A stretch of DNA of 33,836 nt from Pirellulales bacterium. Its GTDB lineage: Bacteria > Planctomycetota > Planctomycetia > Pirellulales > JANQPP01. The position numbers and the translations under genes were made by a program. Where the stretch lies: contig JANQPP010000097.1 of assembly GCA_028289405.1 (NCBI GenBank), positions 1 through 33,836 on the forward strand, given 5' to 3'. The notes under the pieces were generated by a model. It saw only the letters and a list, made by a program, of their open reading frames with translations, did not search any database and was not told the origin of the DNA. Below, piece by piece: positions 7,046 through 16,200 of this stretch; position 1 is the stretch's first letter; each line of letters opens with the position of its first letter.

Positions 7046-8326
7046 TCACCGCAGGATAATCACCTGCGAACCAACCGACAAGATATCGAAGACATCTTCC
7101 ACGTCGCGTTGCGAAAGCCGGATGCTGCCGCGTGGCGGGTTCGCGGTTTGGGCGGTCGAGTCGGACGAACCGTGGATGCCGAGTTCGCCTCCCAGTCCAA
7201 TCCAACGCGATCCGTAGGGATTTTCCGGGCTGGAGGCGGGATACACACCCCCCTCCGGCGGATAGTAAGTGGGATCGGCGATCTTCTCTTGGACCTCGTA
7301 TTGGCCCGCTTCGATGCCTTCGGAACTCCCGGCCAGTTGCAGCGGAAAACGGCCCGCGTAATGGCCGTCCACCAGCAACGTCAATTCCTGACCGGACAAG
7401 TTCACCACGCTGGCGAAGGGTCCCCGCAGGACCTTCAATTCTTGTCCCGGCGCGAGGTTGGCCGCATCGGCGATGCCGTTGATCTTGGCCAGCAGTTGCC
7501 CGGGGATTCCGTACCGCTGACCTATGGTCTCCAGCGTTTCCCCAGCCTGAACGACATGCGGGGATTCCAGTAGATGTTCACGGGAATACACAACCGCTCC
7601 GGCCAATTGGTCCAACAGATCGAGCAGACGTCCGGACTGTTCCTGACTCAAGCTGGGATGGGCATACCACATGGAGAGCAATTTGTGCGCGGCGGCCAAA
7701 TCTCCAGCCACCAAATACTGCTGGGCATCTTGAAATGCTTTTTCGAATTCCTGCGTGGTATTATCGGCTTCATCGGCAGGCGTGATGGCCTGGGCATTGG
7801 AAGTGCCGGCCAAATTTGGATCGCTATCGATGGGCGACGTTGCTCCGTAGCCCGTGTCAGGATAGGACGCGACGTCCGCCGCGGATGGGTAGGTATTCTC
7901 CGTGGCCGCGGGCGTGCCATGATTAGCGAAATTGCCCGGTTCCTCTGGAACCGCCACGGGGCCAGGTTCTTCGGACATTTCACTGGAAGCCGTACCGTAA
8001 TTCGCCGGGTAGGCGGTCGTCGCGGTGTCCTGGAAAGGCGCCCCTGGGTTCTCGCTCGCCATGGTGTCTTGGGGCGGCGCGAAGGCTCCTGAGAAGCTGT
8101 CCCCCTCGGTCATCTCCATCGGAGGCTGGTCGGACGGCGTGCCTTCCAGCGGGACGGGACCACCGTCCATGCCGTCGCCGAAATCGACTTCGGGAATCTC
8201 GGACCAATCTTCGTCCACTCCCGCCGGCGGCTTGGGGGCTTCCGGGCCGGTCATGACCGACGTGTAGACGCCATAGCAAACGCCCATCAGCACCACGACG
8301 ACGAATGCGGTCTTGATCGTATTCAC
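7046..8326 (-). CDS. LysM and YkuD (L,D-transpeptidase-like) membrane protein with Ser at the catalytic Cys position
   Basis: This 426-aa protein has one N-terminal membrane span (residues about 6-24, AFVVVVLMGVCYGVYTSVM). A long acidic Pro/Ser/Thr-rich linker follows (about 28-185), then a helical TPR-like stretch (about 190-250), a LysM domain (257-300, VVQAGETLETIGQRYGI) and a C-terminal YkuD domain. YkuD enzymes make 3-3 crosslinks in peptidoglycan with a Cys in the motif HG...GCIR. Here His385 is present (LGIHGSSDS) but the Cys is Ser401 (PRGSIRLSQ), coded AGC. The protein may bind peptidoglycan without crosslinking it, or use Ser. The start is GTG with a very good AAGGAGG upstream. It heads the minus-strand run that continues into pyrE and diverges from the gene at 8776. 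Confidence 0.9.
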   Translation of the reverse strand: MNTIKTAFVVVVLMGVCYGVYTSVMTGPEAPKPPAGVDEDWSEIPEVDFGDGMDGGPVPLEGTPSDQPPMEMTEGDSFSGAFAPPQDTMASENPGAPFQDTATTAYPANYGTASSEMSEEPGPVAVPEEPGNFANHGTPAATENTYPSAADVASYPDTGYGATSPIDSDPNLAGTSNAQAITPADEADNTTQEFEKAFQDAQQYLVAGDLAAAHKLLSMWYAHPSLSQEQSGRLLDLLDQLAGAVVYSREHLLESPHVVQAGETLETIGQRYGIPGQLLAKINGIADAANLAPGQELKVLRGPFASVVNLSGQELTLLVDGHYAGRFPLQLAGSSEGIEAGQYEVQEKIADPTYYPPEGGVYPASSPENPYGSRWIGLGGELGIHGSSDSTAQTANPPRGSIRLSQRDVEDVFDILSVGSQVIILR

Positions 8327-8775
8327 GAACCTGTCCTCCTTGGCCGACGGGCGGTTCGCTCCCGACGTCCATGAACGCTACAAATGCGGTTTGACCTACA
8401 CGGCTTGGTCTTTGACGGCCACCTTTAGTCCTTCCGTGGTCCCTTCGAGTGCCCTCGTTCACTGTGTACGAAGTAAGACGCCTTCGCCCGCCTGGAACGA
8501 GAAAGCGCGGGGATCATAGGGAAATCATTTCAGCGATGCCACACCAAATGAATCCCAACGAGGCGAGATTTTCCGGATTTTTTCGCGACGGCATCGCGAA
8601 CGGGCGTTCAATCGTGGCCCGCCTGAGCCGCCACCATTTTCTTGACAGGCGATTCAACCACCCCTACGATCAAAATTTGAATGTGGCAATGTCAAGGCCG
8701 AACTTTCGTGGGTTTCCAGGGGTGAGGCAGCGGCATCGGAACAGAGGCCCGCGCCGTTGCCCAGGGGGCGCCATT
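8327..8775. other. Divergent intergenic region
   Basis: This 449-bp region separates two divergent genes. It holds the ribosome binding site of the LysM gene at its left end and a sigma70-like promoter at 8642-8670. The plus-strand frame of the next gene stays open back to 8449, but residues from that stretch (Arg-, His- and Pro-rich) look non-coding. No other gene is apparent. Confidence 0.6.
8642..8670 (+). promoter_or_regulatory. Sigma70-like promoter for the toroid gene and perhaps the ExbB/ExbD cluster
   Basis: A perfect -35 TTGACA (8642-8647) is followed after exactly 17 bases by TACGAT (8665-8670), which matches 4 of 6 positions of the -10 consensus. Transcription would start near 8677, about 100 bases before the chosen TTG start at 8776. 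Confidence 0.55.
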
Positions 8776-10455
8776 TTGGATCATTGCGCGGATTCTCCGC
8801 ACGCGGTGAGAGGTATCAACCGCCCAAAACGTTCCGGCGAGCCGTCCCTGGCGCACCGGTCCCTGCTTCCTCTCCGGACCGTATTGCTCCTCGCATTGGG
8901 ATGGGGCCTGCTCCTACCTTCGGTGGGGGCCGGGGCGCTTTCGCCCAGCAGCCCCCGGGTCCGCCGGTTGGCCGATAGCGGGCTGAAGTTCCTCGAAGAC
9001 GCGGCGGATGAGCGACTCGGAGCCAAATGCCTGGTCGGACTCTCCTTCTACAAGCGAGGCCAGCGCCGCCATCCCTTGGTGGCGGAAGCCCTCGAAGACT
9101 GCCAGCACATGGGAAGCCGGCCCCCGGAATTTATCACGACCAAGGTGTGTGATATCTACAGCACCTCCTTGGCGATCGTGTTTCTCTGCACCGTCGACCC
9201 GGCGGGCAATCGGCGCGAGATCAATGCCCTGCTGGAATCACTCTATCTCCGGCAGAAACCGGCAGGAGGCTGGGGATACGCCGAGCGGGAAACAGGCGAT
9301 ACTTCCATGACGCAGTATGCCGCCCTCGCCCTGTGGGAAGCTCGCAATCATGGAATCCACATACGTCGTGGGTCGGTCGTGCGGTTCGCCAATTGGTTGT
9401 TGCGGACGCAAGATCCTTCCGGGGGCTGGGGATATCAGGGCCTTGATCCAGGCAGCTACAATCGCGTCCCTCAGGAGGACGTGGGATTGTCCCTCTCCGT
9501 GGCGGGGCTCGGCAGCATGGCCATCGCCGCCGACCTGCTCAAAGTTCCGATCCCAGGCGCGCGTCGAGAAAAAGACTTGCCGGCCGTGGTAAAGCGGATC
9601 ACGGATCGCCCGAGAGAAAACACGCCCTACACTCAGGGGATTTCCCAGCGGCGGGTTTCTCAGTCCTTGCGGACCGGCATGCAGTGGCTGCGAGATGAGT
9701 ACGCCATTAGCCCCTCCGGATACACACATTACTACCTCTACACACTAGAGCGTTATCAATCCTTCCGGCAGCACATGGGCCTGCAGCAGACGGCGTCCCG
9801 CAATTGGTATGATCAGGGCGTCGCCTTTCTGGAAGAGACGCAACGCGACGATGGCAGTTGGTATAGCCGCGCGGGGCCCGATGTCGATACGGCCTTCGCC
9901 GTTCTGTTTTTGTTACGCTCGATGCAACAGAGCATTCGGAACGTGCAAACGTGGGGAGATGGCGTCATGGCCGGCGGGCGAGGGCTGCCCACGAATCTCG
10001 AACGACAATTGTCGACTTCCAAGGAGGCGGCCACGTCCAAAGTACAGCCGGGCTCGATGAAGGAATTGCTCACCACGATTCACCAGGCGCAAGGAGACGC
10101 TTTTTGGATCTCTCAAAACCTTCCCCTGTGGGATCTGCCCGTACATCTGGATCCGGAGGATGCCAAGCAATGGCAAGGCCTGGTTGCGGCGGAGGGTCCT
10201 ACGGCCCGCCGTGTCGCCGTGTTCCTGCTGGGACGGGACGGTGACCTAGACCACGTGCCGAGGCTCATTTTCGCGCTCACCGATCCGGATTGGAATGTGG
10301 CAAGGGAAGCAAACCGCAGCTTGCTGCGGATCTCCGGCAAATTTTCGGGCTTTGAATTGCCGCCGCGGCGGGACGAAGCAACGCGCGAGGCAGCCATTGA
10401 GCAATGGAAGACTTGGTACCGGCGGATTCGCCCGGCAGCCCTGTTCGACGGATAG
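8776..10455 (+). CDS. Secreted squalene-cyclase/prenyltransferase-like alpha/alpha-toroid protein
   Basis: This protein of about 559 aa carries repeats of the prenyltransferase/squalene oxidase type: GGWGYAERETGDTSMTQYAA, PSGGWGYQGLD and DDGSWYSRAGPDVDTAFAVL. These build alpha/alpha toroids. The DxDD acid motif of squalene-hopene cyclases is reduced to D369-V-D371-T, and QW motifs are sparse, so terpene cyclisation is unlikely. A Sec signal (SLLPLRTVLLLALGWGLLLP, then GAGA) puts it outside the inner membrane. The C-terminus (about 475-535) has HEAT-like helical repeats. I chose TTG at 8776 because AGGGGG lies 7 bases upstream and the signal peptide follows within 35 residues. A GTG at 8806 is an alternative, and the frame is open back to 8449. 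It lies 126 bp before the first gene of the ExbB/ExbD cluster and may be part of the same operon. Confidence 0.85.
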   Translation: MDHCADSPHAVRGINRPKRSGEPSLAHRSLLPLRTVLLLALGWGLLLPSVGAGALSPSSPRVRRLADSGLKFLEDAADERLGAKCLVGLSFYKRGQRRHPLVAEALEDCQHMGSRPPEFITTKVCDIYSTSLAIVFLCTVDPAGNRREINALLESLYLRQKPAGGWGYAERETGDTSMTQYAALALWEARNHGIHIRRGSVVRFANWLLRTQDPSGGWGYQGLDPGSYNRVPQEDVGLSLSVAGLGSMAIAADLLKVPIPGARREKDLPAVVKRITDRPRENTPYTQGISQRRVSQSLRTGMQWLRDEYAISPSGYTHYYLYTLERYQSFRQHMGLQQTASRNWYDQGVAFLEETQRDDGSWYSRAGPDVDTAFAVLFLLRSMQQSIRNVQTWGDGVMAGGRGLPTNLERQLSTSKEAATSKVQPGSMKELLTTIHQAQGDAFWISQNLPLWDLPVHLDPEDAKQWQGLVAAEGPTARRVAVFLLGRDGDLDHVPRLIFALTDPDWNVAREANRSLLRISGKFSGFELPPRRDEATREAAIEQWKTWYRRIRPAALFDG

Positions 10456-10581
10456 TGGACTGAGCAAATTTCGCGTCCGGCCACCACACTTGTTAGCGCA
10501 ACCCAGCCATTCATGTCGACTACGATCACCCATCCGACGGCCGATGCACTGCGGGTCTCTCCGCATGAAAGGGTTAGCAGC

Positions 10582-11370
10582 ATGCTGGTGGCCCTGCTGA
10601 TCGTGGTGGGAGCCGTCGTGGCTTGTATCTTGGTGTTGTGGTACACGAGCCGGTTCTTCGTGCGGCCGCGGCCCGTTCCGGTCTCCGTGGAATCTTGGGG
10701 GGGGCGGGGGATGGCCGCGCCGGGGTTTGCACGCGACTTGGCCCCAGTCCAGGAAGACGAGTTGCCAGACCAGATGTTCCCCGAAGTCAGCACGGCGCTG
10801 GAGCTCGTCAGTGGGTTGGCCAAGGACGCCAGCCGGATGGACGCGCCGAATCCTGAATTACTGACCGGCCAGCAAAAGAGCCAAGGAGACAGCCGCCGCG
10901 CCGGGCCCGAGGGAGAAGGGCTCGGCAACACTCTGCCCCGCCATCTCCGTTGGGAGATCCGTTTTGGCGCGGGACATACGCCCGAAACCTATCTTCAGCA
11001 GCTCGATTTCTTCGGTATCGAACTCGGAGTTTTGGCCGACGATGGGAATGTCCGCTATGTTGCCCAATTAGCCAATCCTCAGGCGGATACGCGGGAAGGC
11101 CCGCGAGACGCCGAGCGGCGTCTGTTCATGCTGTGGAAATCGGGACAGCTCGCGGACATTGATCGGGCCGTGCTTCAGCGGGCCGGCGTGGAAGCGGAAG
11201 GCCGCCTGATTCTCCACTTCATTCCTCCAGAAGTGGAAATCGAATTGGCTCGTCTAGAACGAGTCCACGCCAACGACAAGCCAGTTGATTCCATACGTAA
11301 GACGGTATACGGCATCCAACCAGAAGGGGCGGGCTTCGCTTTTTACGTGGCCCGTCAGTATTATCGATAG
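10582..11370 (+). CDS. Single-span membrane protein of unknown function, first gene of the ExbB/ExbD cluster
   Basis: The product (262 aa) begins with a membrane span, MLVALLIVVGAVVACILVLW, and then an Arg-rich turn. A linker with acidic and Pro residues (about 45-110) leads to an alpha/beta C-terminal domain (about 120-262). That domain contains HLRWEIRFGAGHTPETYL, LDFFGIELGVLADDGNVRY and RLILHFIPPEVEIELARLE. The position next to ExbB and two ExbD proteins suggests a TonB/TolA-like partner or another stator component, but no TonB C-terminal motif is visible. I chose the ATG at 10582 because AAAGGG stands 9 bases upstream. An in-frame ATG at 10513 (285 aa) lacks a ribosome binding site. It ends 41 bp before the ExbB gene. 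I do not recognise a named family. Confidence 0.8.
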   Translation: MLVALLIVVGAVVACILVLWYTSRFFVRPRPVPVSVESWGGRGMAAPGFARDLAPVQEDELPDQMFPEVSTALELVSGLAKDASRMDAPNPELLTGQQKSQGDSRRAGPEGEGLGNTLPRHLRWEIRFGAGHTPETYLQQLDFFGIELGVLADDGNVRYVAQLANPQADTREGPRDAERRLFMLWKSGQLADIDRAVLQRAGVEAEGRLILHFIPPEVEIELARLERVHANDKPVDSIRKTVYGIQPEGAGFAFYVARQYYR

Positions 11371-11411
11371 TGGCGATTCGCGCCTCAAAGAAAGACGTTG
11401 CGGAAAAGTAG

Positions 11412-12074
11412 ATGATCGACATCAGCGCGCTCACGGGACTTATTGGATGGCTGATTTACGCGGCGCAAGCCGTGGTCGCCTTATGGGGAGCCTATTGCGT
11501 GGTGTTCATTTGGCGGCGGCTCGCGGAGCTGCGCTTTCGCTCGGAAGCGGCACAAAACGAATTCCTGTCCGCCGTGGGAGAAGCTTGTGAAAACGGGAAC
11601 CAAGGTCATGCCCAAGAGCGCTGCGCGGCCGATCCCCGCGCGTTATCTCAACTGCTGGGCCTGGCAATCCAGAAACGGCACTTGGATTTCGCCAAAATCC
11701 GGCGGATCATCGAGGATCGGTTTCGCCGTGACGTACTGGCCGATCTCGATCACCGCGTGAGTTGGGTGAATACCGTGATCCGCACTTCTCCCATGCTGGG
11801 GTTGTTCGGCACCGTGATGGGGATGATGGGGGCCTTCGCCAACCTGGGAGGTGGGGAAAATGTCGACCCGTCGCGGCTGGCCAGCGACATTTACGTGGCG
11901 CTAATCACGACGGCGGTCGGGTTAGCCATTGCCATTCCGTTGATGATTTGCCTGGCCAGTTTGAATGTCCGCATGCGGCAACTGGAAGATCTGGTGGCAG
12001 CCGGTTTAACCCATTTTTTTGATTCGTGGCCCGCCTGGCAGGCCGCTCCCGCGCGAGAAAGGGTGCCGAGCTAA
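11412..12074 (+). CDS. ExbB/TolQ/MotA-family proton channel protein
   Basis: This 220-aa protein has the three-span layout of ExbB/TolQ. Span 1 is near residues 8-32 (GLIGWLIYAAQAVVALWGAY). A cytoplasmic helical loop follows (about 35-118). Span 2 is near 125-145 (TSPMLGLFGTVMGMMGAF) and span 3 near 160-185 (YVALITTAVGLAIAIPLMIC). The LGLFGTVxGMMGAF and TTAVGLAIAIP segments are family signatures. With ExbD these proteins form an inner-membrane channel that turns proton flow into motion or force in the envelope. The ATG at 11412 has only a weak GGAAAA upstream. The stop is 3 bp before the ExbD start, so translation is probably coupled. The symbol is left blank because TonB or Tol identity cannot be decided. 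Confidence 0.93.
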   Translation: MIDISALTGLIGWLIYAAQAVVALWGAYCVVFIWRRLAELRFRSEAAQNEFLSAVGEACENGNQGHAQERCAADPRALSQLLGLAIQKRHLDFAKIRRIIEDRFRRDVLADLDHRVSWVNTVIRTSPMLGLFGTVMGMMGAFANLGGGENVDPSRLASDIYVALITTAVGLAIAIPLMICLASLNVRMRQLEDLVAAGLTHFFDSWPAWQAAPARERVPS

Positions 12075-12076
12075 TC

Positions 12077-12568
12077 ATGGCCGCCGAATGGTCCACAGCG
12101 TTCAGCTTCCGGGATGGGGAGAGTGGATTTCGCCAACGGAGAGGTCGGCGAGAAGCCCAGTCGTTCGATATCATGCCCATGATCGACATCACGTTTCTGC
12201 TGCTGATCTTTTTCACGGTGGCCATGACTCCCGACGCCATGACGGCGGTCGATCTGCCGCCGGCTCGCAACGGAATGGCCGTAAGTGCCCGCCAAGCCGT
12301 GGTGATCACTTTGGCCGACCGGGGCAACGGGCAGGCGGAAGTCTATTTGGCGGATGGACGTTTGCCGGCTGCCCGACTGCCGGCGGACGGAGATTTCAAC
12401 GAGGCCATTGGCCGCTACGTCGAGCGGGGACAAGCCGAGGGCAAGAACGCCGTGTTGATCAAGGCCGAGGGGAACCTGTTGGAAGGGGAAGTACAAAAGA
12501 CCGTCGCGGCTGTTTCCCAGGTACCCCAAGTGAGATTGTTTTTCGCGGTCTTGGAAGCGGAGAGGTAG
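12077..12568 (+). CDS. ExbD/TolR-family protein
   Basis: This 163-aa protein has a short cytoplasmic N-terminus, one membrane helix (residues about 32-53, DIMPMIDITFLLLIFFTVAM) and a periplasmic domain. Asp37 in the helix matches the protonatable Asp of ExbD/TolR that carries the proton through the ExbB channel. The periplasmic part (VVITLADRGNGQAEVYLADG to the C-terminus) has the usual beta-alpha layout. I chose the ATG at 12077, 3 bp after the ExbB stop; an ATG at 12026 inside ExbB would add 17 Arg-rich residues. It is followed 5 bp later by a second ExbD gene. ExbB-ExbD-ExbD order is common in planctomycetes and may give a heteromeric ExbD pair in one ExbB ring. Confidence 0.92.
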   Translation: MAAEWSTAFSFRDGESGFRQRRGRREAQSFDIMPMIDITFLLLIFFTVAMTPDAMTAVDLPPARNGMAVSARQAVVITLADRGNGQAEVYLADGRLPAARLPADGDFNEAIGRYVERGQAEGKNAVLIKAEGNLLEGEVQKTVAAVSQVPQVRLFFAVLEAER

Positions 12569-12573
12569 CCCCC

Positions 12574-13191
12574 ATGCCGATCAAGTTTCGCTGCAATATT
12601 TGCCGTCGCAAGCTCAAGGTTTCCCGAGCACGCGCGGGACAGAAAATTTTCTGCCCGAGTTGCGGGAAGACGATCGTGGTCCCCCGCGCCACGGAGTCCG
12701 AACTCGACGCTGCCGTGGTGGGAACTGGCGCGGCGCGGCCACCCCAGGCATTTTCTTGGCAACGCGGCGGGAACGAGGAAGAAGAAGTCGACATGACGCC
12801 CATGATCGACATGACCTTCCTGCTGCTCGTGTTTTTCATGGTCACGGCCGCCTTCGCGCTGCAGAAGTCGATGGAGATTCCCCCCGAACAACAGGTCGAA
12901 GGGGGGGCCTCGCCGGTGCAACAAGAACGGCAAGAGGATGCCGATTTTCTCGTCGTTCGGGTAGACCGCCGAAACGTCTATTGGGTCGAGGAAGAAGAAG
13001 CGCCGAGCGTGCAGGATCTTTTGGTTAAACTCCGCCACCTGCGCGACGCGGGTTCCCAGGGCTCCAGCCCGCGACTGCTGGTGTTGGCCAACCGAGAGGC
13101 GACGCATGCCCGCGTCGTGGCCGCGCTGGATGCGGGCATGGAGATCGGCATGGAGGAAATCCGTTTGGCCACGGAAGAGGAAATTTACTAA
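12574..13191 (+). CDS. ExbD-family protein with N-terminal zinc ribbon
   Basis: This 205-aa protein starts with a zinc ribbon (Cys7, Cys10, Cys27, Cys30: CNICRRKL... and CPSCGKTIVVP). A flexible acidic linker follows, then an ExbD membrane helix (about 72-95) with the key Asp79 in MTPMIDMTFLLLVFFMV, and a periplasmic domain ending near 205. The zinc ribbon would lie in the cytoplasm, an addition not found in classical ExbD/TolR. GAGAGG lies 9 bases before the ATG and overlaps the end of the previous ExbD gene, which decides the start and implies coupled translation. The ribbon may sense metal or redox state, or dock a cytoplasmic partner; that is inference. I recall similar ribbons in other planctomycete ExbD proteins. 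Confidence 0.92.
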   Translation: MPIKFRCNICRRKLKVSRARAGQKIFCPSCGKTIVVPRATESELDAAVVGTGAARPPQAFSWQRGGNEEEEVDMTPMIDMTFLLLVFFMVTAAFALQKSMEIPPEQQVEGGASPVQQERQEDADFLVVRVDRRNVYWVEEEEAPSVQDLLVKLRHLRDAGSQGSSPRLLVLANREATHARVVAALDAGMEIGMEEIRLATEEEIY

Positions 13192-13299
13192 TCCCGTCGC
13201 GTGTGTCTCGCGAAAAGCAGCGAGCGGACGCCGGTGCGATACCGAGGGCAACGGAATGAAATCTTCATTGCCCTTGGCAAGGGACGAAAGTAGCCGGAT

Positions 13300-16200
13300 A
13301 TGTCGTGGCAACACTTCGTGCAATTGCTAGAAGAACGCGGCGTGGTCTCGTCACAGGTCGTGAGCCAACTGCGGGAAAAGCTGTCCGCATCGGCGGAACC
13401 CGTGGACATCCGCGCGGTCGCGCAATCGCTCACCAAGCGCGGCCTATTGACTCCGGAAATGTCACAATCCCTGGTCGCGGAGACGGAGCAATCGCAGGGG
13501 TTCACTCGCCCGGAATTGTCTCCCAATTCGTCCGGCGGAACACCCACGCTGTTGGACCATCCCGATGAGTCCGAAGCCGAAGCGTCCCCTGGCGTGAATC
13601 CAATGGATCCGCCGCCGCCTCGCCGCCTACGTGACAAGCTCGAATCAGAGGTGTCGCGGTCCTCCGTCCGTTCGCAGTGGGGGCTGGATGCGCCCACGGA
13701 AGTGCCTCGGTTGGATGCCAACATGACGGATGTCCTGTTGGGGCCGGAAAGTGCGGGCGGTGGAAGGAAGCCGAACATCTTCGACGTGGATCTCGACCGG
13801 CTCGAGGCGGAGGACGCTCCGGCGGAAGCGCGGCGCCGCTGGGATTCGCCGCTCCTTTTGGTCGGAGGGGCCGGCCTATTGTTGCTCGTCGTGGCAGGGA
13901 TCTGGATGGGCTGGTCGCTTTGGCGGGGGAGTGCCGATGCACTGCTGGTACAGGCGGAAGAAGATTATCGCGCCCAGAGCTACTCCCAATCCATCGCCAA
14001 GTTGGACCGCTTCGTGGAAGGGTTCGACTCGCATCCACGGGCTAGCCACGCGCGGGTCCTCCGTGATTTGGCGCGGCTGCGGCTGGCGAGTGAATCGGCA
14101 GGAGAACCGCTGGCGGCGTTGGAACTCGCGCGGGAGGCCCTGCCGCGAATGGCCGACGAACCGTCGTTTTCCGAATCACGCGATGAACTAGCGGGGATTC
14201 TGCCCCAGATCGCCGCGAGATTGGCTACCTCCGCTTCGGAAACCGCGGCGGGCTCTCCACAGTCCGGCTCTACCGAACGCCCCGAAACCGCCGTGGCCAA
14301 GCTGCGTGCCGAGTTGGAACAAGCGAGAGAAGCCCTCGCACTGGTCGACCGCTACGTGCTGGAATCACTCCGGCCGATTGCCATGCTGAATCAGATTCAG
14401 GAAGACCTGGCCGTGGCGGACCGCAGGTTGGCCAGCTTGCTGCGCTTGGAAAGCGCCGTGACCGACCTTTCCGCCGTGGACGATGCTCCCCGAGTTTGGG
14501 ACGAATACCTCAAGGCCACTCAGGAGTTTCCAGAGTTGGCCGGGCATCCGCTGCTCACAGGCATGCTCCGTGAACAGGTCGAGACGCTCCGCGAGCTGGT
14601 CCGGGTTACGCAGGCGGACCTCGATCCGGAGACCATCGCCGTGCCCAGCCCAATCACGGCCACGCTCATTCCGGCGAACTATCAGGAAGCCCCCATTGCC
14701 GTGTTGCGGGGCCAAGTCGTGGCCTTCACGTGGGAAGGGACGGCCTATGGCTTCGACGCGGAATCGGGGCACCCGCTTTGGCGGCGGTACCTCGGTGATT
14801 TCGAAGGTTCGTCACCACTTAGGATCGGTGAGGAAGGGGCTGCCGACTTTGTGTTGATCGATGCGGCGCGGCAGGAATTGCTCCGCGTCACTGGAAGAAC
14901 CGGAGAAATTCGATGGAGGGCCAAACTGCCCGGTCCGAGTTTGCCGCCCGTATCGGCTCAAGAGCGGCTGTTCGTCTCCACGCGGCGGGGGGAAGTGCTG
15001 GTATTCGATGCCGAATCCGGTCGGCGGCTCCGGGGTTATCAATTGCCGCAGCCGGTGAGCGTGGCGCCCACGGTCGATTACTTCGGGGAACGGATCTTGC
15101 AGTTGGCCGAGGGCGGATTCCTTTACGTGTTGGACGAGCGGCAGCCGGGCTGCGCCCAAGTGGTGTATTTGGGGCACGCTCCCAGTTACATCGTCGTGCC
15201 TCCCGTGTTGCTACCCCGGCATGTCGTCTTGGCGGAAAACCATCGCAGCCGCGAAAGCCGCCTGCACGTGTTCCCTTGGGACGGCAAACAGCTCGAGACG
15301 GCCTCTCCCCAGATCGTGCCCCTGGAAGGCGTCGTGCTGAATTCGCCGCTTGTTTCCGGTGAAGAATTGTGGGCCACGACGGATGGGGAGGGGATGGTTT
15401 GGCTGCGGGCCACGGCGGGGCAAAAGCAACTGGCCACGGTGTTTTCACAGCCTGCCACTGGCGAACAAATGCTTACCCGTTTCCTTGCCCAGCGGAACCA
15501 GCGGCTGTGGCAGTTGAGTGAGCAAGTCACGGTTTCTCGCTTGGTATCCGCTCGTGGGCAAATCATACCGGACCGCATCGTACTCAGCGGCGCGGTGGTT
15601 CAAGCCCCGTTGCAAGTCTTCCAGGATGTGGGAATCGTGGCCCGGCTCGTAAAGGACCAACCTGGGCTGACGATCTCGGCGTTCAACCTTGAAGCTCCGT
15701 ATGAAACGTATTGGGAGACGCGATGTGCGGTTCCTCCTTTGGCGGTTTCCCGGTTACGAGAACAAACAGGAATCGGCCTGCTGGTCGGTGCCGATGGGTC
15801 CCATGCCATGTTCACCTCGCCCAGCGGGAACATGGCCGCGCTGCCCGTCGAAGCGGGCCCTGGCGAGGGGGAGCGGCAGTGGTTCGACCTGTCGCAGCTC
15901 ATGCCGGACGGTAGAGTGGTGGCTGCCACATCGGGGGCAGGCAAGTTATGGATCGTTTCGCCGGGAGCGGGCCGTTCTCAAGGGAAGTTGCAATCGCTGC
16001 CGGGAAACGTCGCCCTGGCCACGACGCCTGCCGCCTTTGGCACGGGCCTGCTGTTACCTGACCGCTGGGGGCAGATTCACTACTGGGATCCGCGCCAAGG
16101 TGAACGTCGGGCCGCTCCCTTCCAGCCTCCGCAGGCGGCGGGTCAGTCCCGCGATTGGCGGCCGCTCGGTACGCAAGGGGCCACCGCGCGGCCATTCATT

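Noticed and set aside
8449..8775. Upstream extension of the toroid gene to an ATG at 8449
   Set aside because: The added residues are Arg/His/Pro-rich without similarity to anything recognised, and the promoter at 8642-8670 would lie inside the gene.
10113..10931. A 272-codon open frame on the minus strand
   Set aside because: Antisense to the toroid and single-span genes, with Ser/Arg/Pro-rich composition and no ribosome binding site.
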